From a bacterium OM1 bin76 (GTDB taxonomy: Bacteria; Actinomycetota; Acidimicrobiia; Spongiisociales; ZC4RG35): DNA of 40,159 nucleotides. Location of the stretch: NCBI GenBank assembly GCA_002238785.1, contig MPNA01000024.1, forward strand, positions 1-40,159, in the 5' to 3' direction. The first letter of the stretch is position 1. Each line of letters starts with the position of its first letter. Shown here piece by piece: positions 16,535 to 24,450 of the stretch. Position numbers and translations under genes: made by a program. Below the pieces are notes generated by a model that saw only the letters and a list, made by a program, of their open reading frames with translations, did not search any database and was not told the DNA's origin.

Positions 16535-17547
16535 GCATCCGCACCCGCCTGTTTCTCAACAATCCGGCCGACGCGGTCTCGGAGATGCTGGAAGGCTACG
16601 CGGCCGCCCATCCCGACATCATCCGATTGTCCGGTGGGATGGTGGTCCGCGCCACGCCCAAGCCGCAGGGCCATGTGGGCCTGGTGATCGGCAACGGGTC
16701 CGGGCACGAGCCGGCCATGATCGGCTGGATCGGTGAAGGCCTTTTGGACGTCAACGTGGCAGGGCCGATCTTCTCCTCACCCGGCCCCGGCGGGATCCTT
16801 CAAGGCATCAAAGCAGCCGACCGCGGCGGAGGGGTGTTGCTAATGGTCTCCAGCCACGCCGGGGACATCATGAACGCCACTTTGGCCATCGACGAGGCCG
16901 AGGACGAGGGCATCGAAGACGTGGAGATGGTGGTCCTCTATGACGACGTGGCCTCGGCGCCCAAAGGACGGATCACCGAGCGCCGGGGAGGCGCGGGCTT
17001 GTTCTTCGTGTGGAAGACCGTCGGCGCCATGGCCGAACGGGGAGGTTCGTTGCAGGACTGCGCCCGCATCGCCCGCAAGACCCGGGACCGCACCCGGTCG
17101 CTGTCCACGGCGATGGGCACCGTTGCCCACCCGGTCAGCGGCCAGCCCCTGGGAGACCCCGAAGACACCTCGGTGGCGGTGGGAATGGGAGTCCACGGAG
17201 AAGCCGGAGCACGCTTGGGCGAGGAAGTGCAAGCCGATGAGATTTCAGAGCTCATGCTCGCACGGTTGGTGGAGGACGCTGACCTGGGCCCGGGAGACCA
17301 GGTGGGCCTGCTGCTCAACAACGCCGGCTCGTTGACTGTGATGGAACTGTCGATCCTCCACCGGGGAGCCCGTGCTGCGCTGGAACGCCGCGGGATCGAG
17401 GTCGCCCGCTCGTGGATCGGGCCGTATGCCACCACCATCGACATGGCGGGGTTCGCCTTCGCCATCTGCCACCTAGACGACGAGTTGACCGACCTTTACG
17501 ACGCTGCGGCCCGCGGCGCCGGATTCACCATGCCGGGTGGTGGCTAG
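16531..17547 (+). CDS. dhaK: Dihydroxyacetone/ketose kinase, DhaK substrate-binding subunit
   Basis: A 338-aa DhaK-type protein. GNGSGHEP (His59), SSHAGDIMNATLA (Asp112) and GVHGEAG (His222) match the DhaK residues that contact the substrate and the histidine that covalently binds it as a hemiaminal (E. coli His218). The length is close to the E. coli subunit (356 aa). It should phosphorylate dihydroxyacetone or a related ketose such as erythrulose together with the DhaL subunit encoded 1.8 kb downstream. No DhaM or other PTS component was seen, so the phosphate donor (ATP or a distant PTS protein) is open. The dhaK-dhaL spacing is filled by a coiled-coil gene and a mobile cassette, unlike the usual adjacency. 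Confidence 0.87.
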   Translation: MSIRTRLFLNNPADAVSEMLEGYAAAHPDIIRLSGGMVVRATPKPQGHVGLVIGNGSGHEPAMIGWIGEGLLDVNVAGPIFSSPGPGGILQGIKAADRGGGVLLMVSSHAGDIMNATLAIDEAEDEGIEDVEMVVLYDDVASAPKGRITERRGGAGLFFVWKTVGAMAERGGSLQDCARIARKTRDRTRSLSTAMGTVAHPVSGQPLGDPEDTSVAVGMGVHGEAGARLGEEVQADEISELMLARLVEDADLGPGDQVGLLLNNAGSLTVMELSILHRGARAALERRGIEVARSWIGPYATTIDMAGFAFAICHLDDELTDLYDAAARGAGFTMPGGG

Positions 17548-17809
17548 CCGTGGCACTCGCTTGGGTCTGAGCCCGGCGGTCGAGCACCTGGCAGAACTGC
17601 GTACCTCGATCGATAGTAGGTCAGTCTGACTTCTCGATGCGCGGCTCAAACCTTGATTTGGACTCCTACCTAAATGTGGGACACTCGCCCCTTTCAAATG
17701 TAAAGCCCTCCTGGTAACGCCAGGTAGGTACCGATTGAGGGTGGTGGCTAACATCTCGACGCGACCCAGACCTCCAAATATGGGCACACCATCAAAGAAG
17801 GATTCTGCA

Positions 17810-18172
17810 ATGACTGAAAGCAAACCTACTCATGAGTCCCCCGAGGCGGGCGCGGATGTTCAGGGACCGTCGGCTTCCCGATCAGGGCCACTTCGATTCA
17901 TAGCCGTTCTCTTGACAGGAATACTTCTTGTGCTGGCTGGCATCCTCTACGTGATGATCGAAAACCAAGAAGTGATAATCCAAAACCAAGAAGTGATGAT
18001 CGAAAACCAGAACAAGTCCCTTGAGCATCAAAGGGCAAAGGAGGTAGCCTGCGAGGTCGACGGAGGAGAGATATCCTGGAATACAAGAGGAAGCCAGGTC
18101 TGTGATCTAAGCCCATTCGCCAGGGACGAAGGTGGCAGGTTTGACTTCGATGTCGACTGGATCATTCGTTAG
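17810..18172 (+). CDS. Small single-pass membrane protein with repeated coiled-coil segment, unknown function
   Basis: A 120-aa protein from ATG 17810, with GAAGGA about 8 nt upstream. The first ~30 residues are polar, then a single membrane segment (about 31-48: LRFIAVLLTGILLVLAGI), then a heptad-like repeat of IENQEVI / IQNQEVM / IENQNKS, and a short polar tail with two cysteines (VACEVDG and SQVCDLS). The repeat is visible in DNA as near-identical units spanning about 17955-18015. Likely topology: tail outside, with oligomerisation through the coiled coil (inference). It lies between dhaK and the IS1595-type cassette and is not a known part of sugar catabolism. I do not recognise a family. 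Confidence 0.6.
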   Translation: MTESKPTHESPEAGADVQGPSASRSGPLRFIAVLLTGILLVLAGILYVMIENQEVIIQNQEVMIENQNKSLEHQRAKEVACEVDGGEISWNTRGSQVCDLSPFARDEGGRFDFDVDWIIR

Positions 18173-18335
18173 AACAACCGCGCCTTCGGCGACAGATCAT
18201 GCCTTACTTTTCCTAGTGACCATTCCAGTCCAGTGTTTGCCGGGGGGAACAACTCCCAACCAGGTAAGAAGTGTTTTTTATTCGCAAGTAGTAGTTAGGG
18301 GCTTTTTGTCCTACCCCCATCCTATAGTTGTAGGT

Positions 18336-18449
18336 ATGGACTTGATACGGATTTTTTCCAAATTCCCAGATCACGAGGCGTGTTTGGAGCACTTGGAGCG
18401 GGTGCGGTGGGGCGACAGCCCCGAATGTCCCGGGACTAATCGTTCTTGA
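18336..18449 (+). pseudogene. IS1595-family transposase, N-terminal remnant
   Basis: A 37-codon frame beginning MDLIRIFSKFPDHEACLEHL and continuing ERVRWGDSPECP, which is the zinc-ribbon start typical of IS1595/ISXO2 transposases (F.D.EACLE.LE..RW..G..CP.CG). The similarity stops at the first zinc-ribbon CP, where foreign sequence begins. The DDE catalytic domain is absent. Confidence 0.75.
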
Positions 18450-18645
18450 GGACCTCAGCCCTAGACAGCGGGGCAGCTTCGAGAGGTTCATGGCCGAAGC
18501 CGGCGACCTTGAAGTGCACGGCATTCCCTACCCGCGGATGCAAATGCTGACCGTCCGCGAGTTGTTGGACGACCGCAGATTCAAGACTCCGACCGTTCAC
18601 GGTAGACGCGAAGCCAAGCCCATCCTCCCAGGCATCAACCCGTGA
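18433..18645 (+). pseudogene. C-terminal fragment resembling a DNA-methyltransferase/restriction-associated protein
   Basis: A 70-codon open segment without its own start, in a different frame from the transposase remnant it abuts. The tail (GIPYPRMQMLTVRELLDDRR then FKTPTVHGRREAKPILPG) resembles the C-termini of adenine-specific DNA methyltransferase or restriction-linked proteins, where YPR.Q.LTV.ELL and KTP are common. The resemblance is by memory of such endings and is tentative. It ends in TGA inside the cassette, so it is captured DNA with no working gene left. Confidence 0.4.
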
Positions 18646-18711
18646 ACTGTCGGAACTGCCAAAATAGGCCAACGGCGGGAACGCATCAACCCGCCTGAAA
18701 AGGAGAGACTG

Positions 18712-19095
18712 ATGGATATCGTCGAAAAAGCCCAGGAAGCGGCACAGTCAATGGCATCTGCTATCACCCCTACCGCAGGCATGCCGGTCACCCAGATGGT
18801 GACCCGGAACGACATGGCCCCGCTCGCCGACCGGATGGTCGACTGGGCACAGCAACTGACGGAGCAGTTAGTTGCTGAGAAGCTGGCCCACGCCGATGCG
18901 GAGGCGGGACACAAGTTCCTCGACGCCGCGTTGAAGATATACAACTCAGTGGCTGCGGGGATGGCATTTAAGGGCAAGGAGGCTGAGCACCAGCTGGCCG
19001 TGCGTCGGATGAATGACATCATTGATGCCGGTATTCGGGCGCATCAAGACATTAAAGAGAATGCTCGTTCTGCGCCTATTCAGCCCAAGTCATAA
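18712..19095 (+). CDS. Passenger protein of the IS1595-type cassette, unknown function
   Basis: A 127-aa protein from ATG 18712, with a strong ribosome site (AAAAGGAG, about 7 nt upstream). It has no signal peptide or membrane segment and is rich in Ala, Glu, Gln and Met with helical character, especially residues 50-115 (QLTEQLVAEKLAHADAEAGH, then LAVRRMNDIIDAGIRAHQDI). The stop codon lies 2 bp before the right terminal repeat, so the gene belongs to the mobile cassette. Mobile insertion cassettes often carry unrelated passenger genes. I do not recognise this one. Confidence 0.7.
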   Translation: MDIVEKAQEAAQSMASAITPTAGMPVTQMVTRNDMAPLADRMVDWAQQLTEQLVAEKLAHADAEAGHKFLDAALKIYNSVAAGMAFKGKEAEHQLAVRRMNDIIDAGIRAHQDIKENARSAPIQPKS

Positions 19096-19337
19096 GCAAA
19101 GCCCCTAACTACTACTTGCGTTTTTATTAGAGTCAACAGCGCCCTGACATGGTGGGTGGCAGCACCCTTCAGGCCATCTGGGTGACAGGGATCATAGGCA
19201 GCCGCGTAAGGACTATCGATAAGCAACAGCATCTGGAGCGAAGGCAAGGAACGGGATCAGGACCACTCCCCCCAGCTACAGCGCCCAACAAATGCTCCGC
19301 GAAGACCCGCCAGACTTTCCCACTACCGTTAGTCGCT

Positions 19338-19976
19338 GTGTTGGAGCGAGATCTGGCCAAAGCCTTGATCCGAGCCGCCGCCCGGCGGGTTAGCGACCAT
19401 CAGGATGAGTTGTCCCGCTTGGATGCGGTGGCAGGCGATGGCGATCATGGCGTCAACATGGCTACCGCTCTGACGGAAGCAACCAACCGCCTCCAAGATT
19501 CGCAAGTAACCACCTCCGCCGAGGTATTCCGAGCCACTGGACGGTCTTTCCACGACACGGTCGGAGGCGCCGCCGGGGCGCTGTTCGGGTCGTTCTTCGC
19601 AGCGATCGCCGGTCAATTCTCAAAGTCGGCTCACTCCTCTACCCAAGCCACCCTCGTGGCAGGGATGGAGAAGGGAATGACCCGGGTGATACGCCTGGGA
19701 AGGGTAAAACCGGGCCAAAAGACGATGGTGGATGCCCTGGCGCCGGCAGTTGATGCCGCCAGGACAGCATTGGAAGAGCAAGCCTCTTTAGCCGAGGTCT
19801 TATCGGCAGCCGCACAGGCTGCCCGCCAAGGCGCAGAGTCCACCGCCGCCATGGAACCCCGCGCCGGGCGAGCCCGCTACGCTGCCGATCGCAGCATTGG
19901 GACCGAGGACCCCGGCGCCTGTACCGTGGCGCTTATCTTCGAAGCCTGGGCCGAGGCGAGCGCCAATGAGGAGTGA
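19338..19976 (+). CDS. dhaL: Dihydroxyacetone/ketose kinase, DhaL nucleotide-binding subunit
   Basis: A 212-aa protein from GTG 19338, chosen because it gives the DhaL length (E. coli 210 aa) and the usual distance to the nucleotide site. TTG 19341 or a far upstream ATG at 19149 are alternatives, and none has a clear ribosome site. LDAVAGDGDHGVNM carries the aspartates that hold the two magnesium ions and ADP. FHDTVGGAAGALFGSFF and GRARYAADRSIGTEDPGA are the other family motifs. With DhaK it forms the kinase. The mobile cassette ends about 210 bp upstream and may have removed or replaced the native control region. Confidence 0.83.
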   Translation: MLERDLAKALIRAAARRVSDHQDELSRLDAVAGDGDHGVNMATALTEATNRLQDSQVTTSAEVFRATGRSFHDTVGGAAGALFGSFFAAIAGQFSKSAHSSTQATLVAGMEKGMTRVIRLGRVKPGQKTMVDALAPAVDAARTALEEQASLAEVLSAAAQAARQGAESTAAMEPRAGRARYAADRSIGTEDPGACTVALIFEAWAEASANEE

Positions 19977-19979
19977 CCG

Positions 19980-21422
19980 GTGAACAGTGGCCGACGAGTG
20001 AAGATCGGATACGTGGGGGTGGCGTTCGGCAGCTATTACGCCGACGAGCACAATCAGTACGGCCGGGCGATCAGAGGCCTGCAGGCACTGGCAGAGGAGA
20101 TGGACTTCGATCTGGTGGCCGTCGACAGCGGGGTGCCCGACATGGAGACGGCCCAGCAGGTGGCCGCCCGTCTCTCTGAAGAGCGCATCGATTTCCTCCT
20201 GTTGCAGACCGCCGCCTGCGCGTCGGGTGAACTGTTGGAGCCACTGGCCGAGATTGCCCCGCGGATGGGCATCTGGGCCACGCCGGAGCCGGTCCTGCAG
20301 GGGTCCATCCAATTGCACTCCCTGGTGTCGGCCAGCCACTACGCCTCCATCATCCGCCGTTACCTCACCGACCGCAACATCGCCTACAAGTGGTTCTACG
20401 GCCACATCGACGAACCGGACGTCGACCGGCGCCTTCGGATAACCATCCGCGCCCTGCAGGGCATCAAGGCCATGGCCTCGGCTCGGATAGGGTGGATCGG
20501 CGGCATCTCCCCCGGCTTCTACAACATGCATTTCGAAGAGGATCGCCTGCAGGAACGCTTCGGAGTCATCATCGGACGCCACACCATCGCCGAAGTCGTC
20601 GAACTGGCCCGCGCCATCCACCCCGACTCGGCAGACTCGATGGTTCAGGCGGCCACCGACCTGGCCACCGAGGTGACCGCACAGCCTTTGGGGATGGACC
20701 GAAACGCCCGGGTCTACCTGGCGCTGGGTCAACTCATCCGATCGGAGGGATACGACGCTCTGGCAGTGCAGTGCTGGCCGACCTTCCAGGAGGAGTACCA
20801 CATGGCCCCCTGCATGGCCTACAGCCTGCTCGGCTCAGAAGACGGTTTCGCGGTGTCCTGCGAGGGCGATGTGCCCGGCGCAGTCACCATGCTGTTGATG
20901 AATTCCATGTCACCGGTCCACGGGTCGTCCACCCTCTTGGACCTCACCGCTTTGGATCCCAGGTCCGATGCGGCGCTGTTCTGGCACTGCGGCGTGACTC
21001 CCCGGCACTTCGGAGGCGACAACGGCATCCGGTGGGTCGACCATGTCACCCTGGGTCGCAAGTCCGATGTCAGCTTCGGGGTCTCCGGTGACCTGAGGTT
21101 CGCCCCCCAGCAGACCACCATAGCCTACGCCGGCGACGACTTCACCGAGATGTTCATCGCCACCGCCGAAGTGATCGAGACCGGCAACGCCGGATTCGAG
21201 GGGACCCGAGGCTGGTTCTCCAAGTTCCGGCTCAACGGCGAGCCCATCGAACTGAACGACCTGGTGAACACCGCCGTGGTTCAGGGACACGAACACCACT
21301 TCGCGGTGGCACAGGGCGACCTCTCCTCGGAACTGGCCGAGGTGGCCGCGTGGCTCGGGATGCGCACCACCCGACCCGTACCCATACAGGACTACCTGCA
21401 GGTAGACGGGCTGAATGCCTGA
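19980..21422 (+). CDS. L-fucose/L-arabinose isomerase-family protein
   Basis: A 480-aa protein starting GTG 19980, 3 bp after dhaL. The first part (KIGYVGVAFGSYYADEHNQY) is a Rossmann-like N-terminal domain. AVQCWPTFQEE and SCEGDVPGAVTMLL resemble the CEADVYGA region of L-fucose isomerase, where acidic residues bind Mn. GNAGFEGTRGWFSKFR and VQGHEHHFAVAQG resemble the C-terminal domain, where a histidine completes the site. By family it converts an aldose to a ketose in the cytoplasm. The precise sugar is not shown. The neighbouring epimerase, kinase and aldolase suit a ketose product that is phosphorylated and cleaved. Confidence 0.75.
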   Translation: MNSGRRVKIGYVGVAFGSYYADEHNQYGRAIRGLQALAEEMDFDLVAVDSGVPDMETAQQVAARLSEERIDFLLLQTAACASGELLEPLAEIAPRMGIWATPEPVLQGSIQLHSLVSASHYASIIRRYLTDRNIAYKWFYGHIDEPDVDRRLRITIRALQGIKAMASARIGWIGGISPGFYNMHFEEDRLQERFGVIIGRHTIAEVVELARAIHPDSADSMVQAATDLATEVTAQPLGMDRNARVYLALGQLIRSEGYDALAVQCWPTFQEEYHMAPCMAYSLLGSEDGFAVSCEGDVPGAVTMLLMNSMSPVHGSSTLLDLTALDPRSDAALFWHCGVTPRHFGGDNGIRWVDHVTLGRKSDVSFGVSGDLRFAPQQTTIAYAGDDFTEMFIATAEVIETGNAGFEGTRGWFSKFRLNGEPIELNDLVNTAVVQGHEHHFAVAQGDLSSELAEVAAWLGMRTTRPVPIQDYLQVDGLNA

Positions 21423-21545
21423 ACTCCCTTCCGCAATTTGGGAATAACAAACGTCATGGGTCAGAGAATCCGCCGGGCAGAGCATGCAGAGTCACTAACT
21501 CACTAATTTCATCCATACCTGACCAGACTCAGGGAGGATGTCCAC

Positions 21546-21883
21546 ATGGCCGTAGACATAAAAGACAAGTACCGGAAGGTGGTGCTCCGGGGCAAATACC
21601 GGAGACTGTACGTCGGATTCGAACTGCCTCAATCCGCACGACTGCACCGGCCCTGGTGGGGCAATCAGCGGGGCGGCAACGGTCACAGCCAGGCCCTCGC
21701 TTGGAGCGCCGCCGGATGGGAGACGGCGGAGGTCGATATGGATGGCGAGACCCTGCTGTTCCGACGAACGCAGCCCGATCTCCCGCCAAGGCTCATGCTC
21801 GACGAGGCGTGGCCCACCCCACCGCGGTGTGGCCGGAGAGGCTGAGTCTCAGGCGAGAGGACCTCTACGAGGACCGGGTTTAG
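21546..21883 (+). pseudogene. Antitoxin-like gene upstream of a PIN toxin, frameshifted near its 3' end
   Basis: Begins at ATG 21546 after GGGAGG at good spacing. The first frame reads about 90 codons, then ends at 21845 with an unnatural tail. From about 21820 the adjacent frame gives TAVWPERLSLRREDLYEDRV and stops at 21883, only 6 nt before the toxin start; that ending looks like a genuine antitoxin C-terminus. The break lies in the C-rich run around 21812-21822 (a cccaccccaccg stretch), so either one base was gained or lost there or the assembly is wrong. The restored product would be about 112 aa. The protein is not one I can name. Confidence 0.6.
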
Positions 21884-21889
21884 TCAGCG

Positions 21890-22312
21890 GTGTTCATAGA
21901 CACCAATGTGCTGGTGAAGTCCCGTATCGCCACCGCGCCGGACCACCACACCGCCCGGGCCAGCCTCGAACGCGCTTTTCGAGACCCCGAACCGCTCCGG
22001 ATCAGCCGTCAGGTGATACGAGAGCATCTGTCGCTTGTCACGCGTCCTCAGACCTGGCCGGTGGCTATCAACCGCCAAGAAGCCCGGGAGGACGTGAGCA
22101 GGCTGATCGGCAGTTTCGAGATACTCGAGGACGGCCCCGTGGTGACCGAGTGGTTACTGGCGCTCTGCCGAGAAGTTCTGGTTGGTGGACGCCAGATTCA
22201 CGACGCCAACATCGTCGCCACTATGCTCGCCCACGGAGAAAACCGTCTATTGACGTTCAACACCGCTGACTTTCGCCGTTACGGCGACCGCATCGAGTTG
22301 GTCCACAGCTAG
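21890..22312 (+). CDS. PIN-domain ribonuclease toxin (VapC-like)
   Basis: A 140-aa PIN protein from GTG 21890. The acidic quartet is visible: Asp4 (VFIDTNVL), Glu45 (IREHLSL), Asp105 (QIHDANIVATM) and Asp127 (TFNTADF). VapC toxins cleave tRNA or rRNA unless bound by their antitoxin. The partner gene directly upstream is frameshifted, so control of this toxin may be changed. The pair is inserted between the isomerase and aldolase genes of the sugar set, in the same direction, and is unrelated to it in function. Confidence 0.82.
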   Translation: MFIDTNVLVKSRIATAPDHHTARASLERAFRDPEPLRISRQVIREHLSLVTRPQTWPVAINRQEAREDVSRLIGSFEILEDGPVVTEWLLALCREVLVGGRQIHDANIVATMLAHGENRLLTFNTADFRRYGDRIELVHS

Positions 22313-22349
22313 CGGGTTGGATCGAATTTATCCACCAAAGGAGATCAGC

Positions 22350-22406
22350 GTGAAGAAGTACCTGCCAGCCGTTGACGCCAAACGATTCGAACCGGTCCGC
22401 CACTGA
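22350..22406 (+). CDS. 18-codon peptide with strong ribosome site, possible leader or gene remnant
   Basis: GTG 22350 follows AAAGGAG at ideal spacing and opens VKKYLPAVDAKRFEPVRH before TGA. It ends 15 bp before the aldolase start, which itself lacks a ribosome site. It may couple translation into the aldolase or be the cut-off start of a lost gene. Confidence 0.35.
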   Translation: MKKYLPAVDAKRFEPVRH

Positions 22407-22421
22407 CCGATCCCCAAGACT

Positions 22422-23300
22422 GTGGAACCACCCTCCTCGCCGCTCCGATCGGCCCGACTCGACACTGTCGCCACCCCCACCGGCCACTTCGCGGTCCTGG
22501 CCATCGACCATGTGGGGTCCTTTGCCGCCACCGTGCGACTCGACAACCCCGCCTCAATGAGCACCGAGGACATCTGGGCGGCGAAACTACCCCTGATCGA
22601 GGGCATCGGCCCCCACGCCGGAGCCATGCTGATCGATCCGGGCTTTCTGGAGGGCACCGGCTTCACCCGCACCGGCAAACTCGCCGAGACGGGCATGATA
22701 CTGGGCATCGAGGACGGCGACTACGCCGATGTTCTCACCGCACCCCGTTTCCTTCCCGGCTGGAGCGTGGAGAGAGCCGCCCGACTGAGTGTGGACGCCG
22801 TCAAGATCTCCATGTTCTTCGACCCGGGCGGTGATACCTCGGCGGCGGAGGATTTCGTAACAGAAGTGGTCGACCAGTGCCGCCAACAGCAGATGCCGCT
22901 CTTCGCCGAACCCCTCGCCTTATACGATCACCCCACCGAGCGCAGGGATGCGGTCATCGAAGGGGTGCGGATCTTCGGACCGCTGGGCGCCGATGTCCTC
23001 AAGCTCCAGTTCCCCGAACCCGCCGAGAACACCGACCAGCAGGCCTGGGCGCAGGTCTGCGAAGAGATCGACCGGCTCAGCCCCGTGCCGTGGGCGATCC
23101 TCTCCGAGGGCGGTGACTACGACCTGTTCCGCCAGCAGTTGAAAGTGGCCTGCGGGGCCGGAGCATCGGGCTTTCTGGGAGGGCGGGCCGTGTGGAGAGA
23201 GGCGGCCACCGGAGAGGGCAGCCTGGCGAGTTCCGCAGCCCGAATCCGTGAGTTGGCTGGGATCGCCGTGGCCGAGGGTGTAGATTGGAGAAGTCGCTAA
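22422..23300 (+). CDS. Class I aldolase, LacD / YihT (sulfofructose-phosphate aldolase)-like
   Basis: A 292-aa DeoC/LacD-type barrel from GTG 22422. GHFAVLAIDH matches the family's FA.LA.D opening. DVLKLQFPEP holds Lys194, placed like the Schiff-base lysine of LacD and YihT. VPWAILSEGGDYDLFRQQ and GAGASGFLGGRAVW match the C-terminal part of YihT closely. By family it cleaves a ketose 1-phosphate or 1,6-bisphosphate to dihydroxyacetone phosphate plus an aldehyde. The other sulfoglycolytic genes are not present, so sulfoquinovose is not implied. It overlaps the next gene's upstream region and is followed by it with 20 bp spacing. Confidence 0.78.
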   Translation: MEPPSSPLRSARLDTVATPTGHFAVLAIDHVGSFAATVRLDNPASMSTEDIWAAKLPLIEGIGPHAGAMLIDPGFLEGTGFTRTGKLAETGMILGIEDGDYADVLTAPRFLPGWSVERAARLSVDAVKISMFFDPGGDTSAAEDFVTEVVDQCRQQQMPLFAEPLALYDHPTERRDAVIEGVRIFGPLGADVLKLQFPEPAENTDQQAWAQVCEEIDRLSPVPWAILSEGGDYDLFRQQLKVACGAGASGFLGGRAVWREAATGEGSLASSAARIRELAGIAVAEGVDWRSR

Positions 23301-23320
23301 GTGATCGAGAAAGGCGCGGA

Positions 23321-24430
23321 ATGACCGATTTTCCCAATGTGAGCGAGGATCGCCGCCACCAGATGTTCGCCGACATCGAGGGGCCCACCCGGGTCTTGAT
23401 CGACACCGACACCGACAACGAGATCGACGATCAGTTCGCCATGGCCTGGGCGTTCCTCTCCCCCGAGCGGATCGAAGTGGAAGCGGTGGTAGCCGAACCG
23501 TTCGGCCACGAGCATTACCGCCCACGGGTGGTGGAGGCCGCCAACGACCTGCGGGCGGGCCGCGAACCCGACCCGGACAATCTGATGGGATATTGGGCGC
23601 GCCACCTGGTCGCCAATGACATCGACCCGGCCACCATGAAAATGTGGGGCCCCGCCGAGGGAATGGAAAGCTCCTACCAGGAGATCAAGACGGTGCTCCA
23701 GAAGATGGGCATCCCATCCGACGGCCTGGCCTTCCGCGGTTCCGACCGGTACATGACCGACGCCGACACGCCGGTGGAGAGCGAAGGCGCCGAGAAGATC
23801 ATCGAACTGGCCCTAGCCAACGACGAGCGGCCACTGCACGTGGTGGCAATCGGATGCGTCACCAACGTCTCCTCGGCGCTTCTCATGGCGCCCGAGATCG
23901 CCACCAAGATGGTGGTCAGTTGGACGTCGGGCTTTCCCACCTGGACCGATTTCACCAACCACACCTCGCTCAACCTGGTCCAGGACCCCCACGCCTCACG
24001 CCTGCTGTACGACTCCGGGGTTCCCCTGGTGTACCTTCCGGGCTTCTACATCGGCGCCCAACTGGTGATCTCCCTGCCCGAGATGGAAGCCTATTTCAAG
24101 GGCAAGGGCGAGATAGGCGACTATCTCTACTACCTGTACAACAACAACCCCATCCGCATCGACCGCGGGGTCGGGATGTTCCCCGGCCAGTCCTGGATCG
24201 TCTGGGACCTCATCAACATCGCCTGGTTGATCAACCGGCACTGGGTCCCCACCCGCGCGGTGCCCACTCCCCGATTGGACGACGACCTGGCCTGGCAACC
24301 CCGCGCCAGCGCGCCGACCATGCTGGAGGCCATCGACATCAACCGCGACGCCATCTACCACGACCTGATCACCAAACTGGACAACCAGGACCAGATCCTG
24401 GCCGCCTACCGAAGCGGTACCGCCGGTTGA
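23321..24430 (+). CDS. Nucleoside hydrolase-like protein
   Basis: A 369-aa protein from ATG 23321, preceded by GAAAGG. An in-frame TTG at 23285 lies within the aldolase gene and is not needed. The hallmark N-terminal aspartate cluster is present: IDTDTDNEIDDQFA with Asp28, 30, 32, 36 and 37, which in nucleoside hydrolases binds calcium and the ribose hydroxyls. LHVVAIGCVTNVSSAL is the second conserved stretch. By family it splits the N-glycosidic bond of nucleosides to base and ribose; members of this divergent group may act on other glycosides. Set beside a nucleoside phosphorylase at the end of the gene set, it points to a nucleoside-like substrate (inference). Confidence 0.78.
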   Translation: MTDFPNVSEDRRHQMFADIEGPTRVLIDTDTDNEIDDQFAMAWAFLSPERIEVEAVVAEPFGHEHYRPRVVEAANDLRAGREPDPDNLMGYWARHLVANDIDPATMKMWGPAEGMESSYQEIKTVLQKMGIPSDGLAFRGSDRYMTDADTPVESEGAEKIIELALANDERPLHVVAIGCVTNVSSALLMAPEIATKMVVSWTSGFPTWTDFTNHTSLNLVQDPHASRLLYDSGVPLVYLPGFYIGAQLVISLPEMEAYFKGKGEIGDYLYYLYNNNPIRIDRGVGMFPGQSWIVWDLINIAWLINRHWVPTRAVPTPRLDDDLAWQPRASAPTMLEAIDINRDAIYHDLITKLDNQDQILAAYRSGTAG

Positions 24431-24450
24431 GGAGGAGGAAGAAACCACCG

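Larger units (their letters stand above)
18283..19120 (+). mobile_element. IS1595-type mobile insertion cassette (non-autonomous, with passenger gene)
   Basis: The element is 838 bp. Its ends are perfect 23-bp inverted repeats (18283-18305, starting CGCAAGTAGTAGTTAGGGGC, and 19098-19120). It is flanked by perfect 8-bp direct repeats TTTTTATT at 18275-18282 and 19121-19128. Inside are the first codons of an IS1595-like transposase, a fragment of another gene and a complete 127-aa passenger gene. Eight-bp duplications and replacement of the transposase by passenger DNA are known for IS1595-family mobile insertion cassettes. It separates dhaK from dhaL and would need a transposase supplied in trans. 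Confidence 0.85.

Noticed and set aside
17687-17703. A 17-bp exact match (GCCCCTTTCAAATGTAA) to 38973-38989
   Set aside because: One copy is intergenic and the other inside the NTPase frame; no repeat structure surrounds either. A chance match of this length in 40 kb is uncommon but possible.
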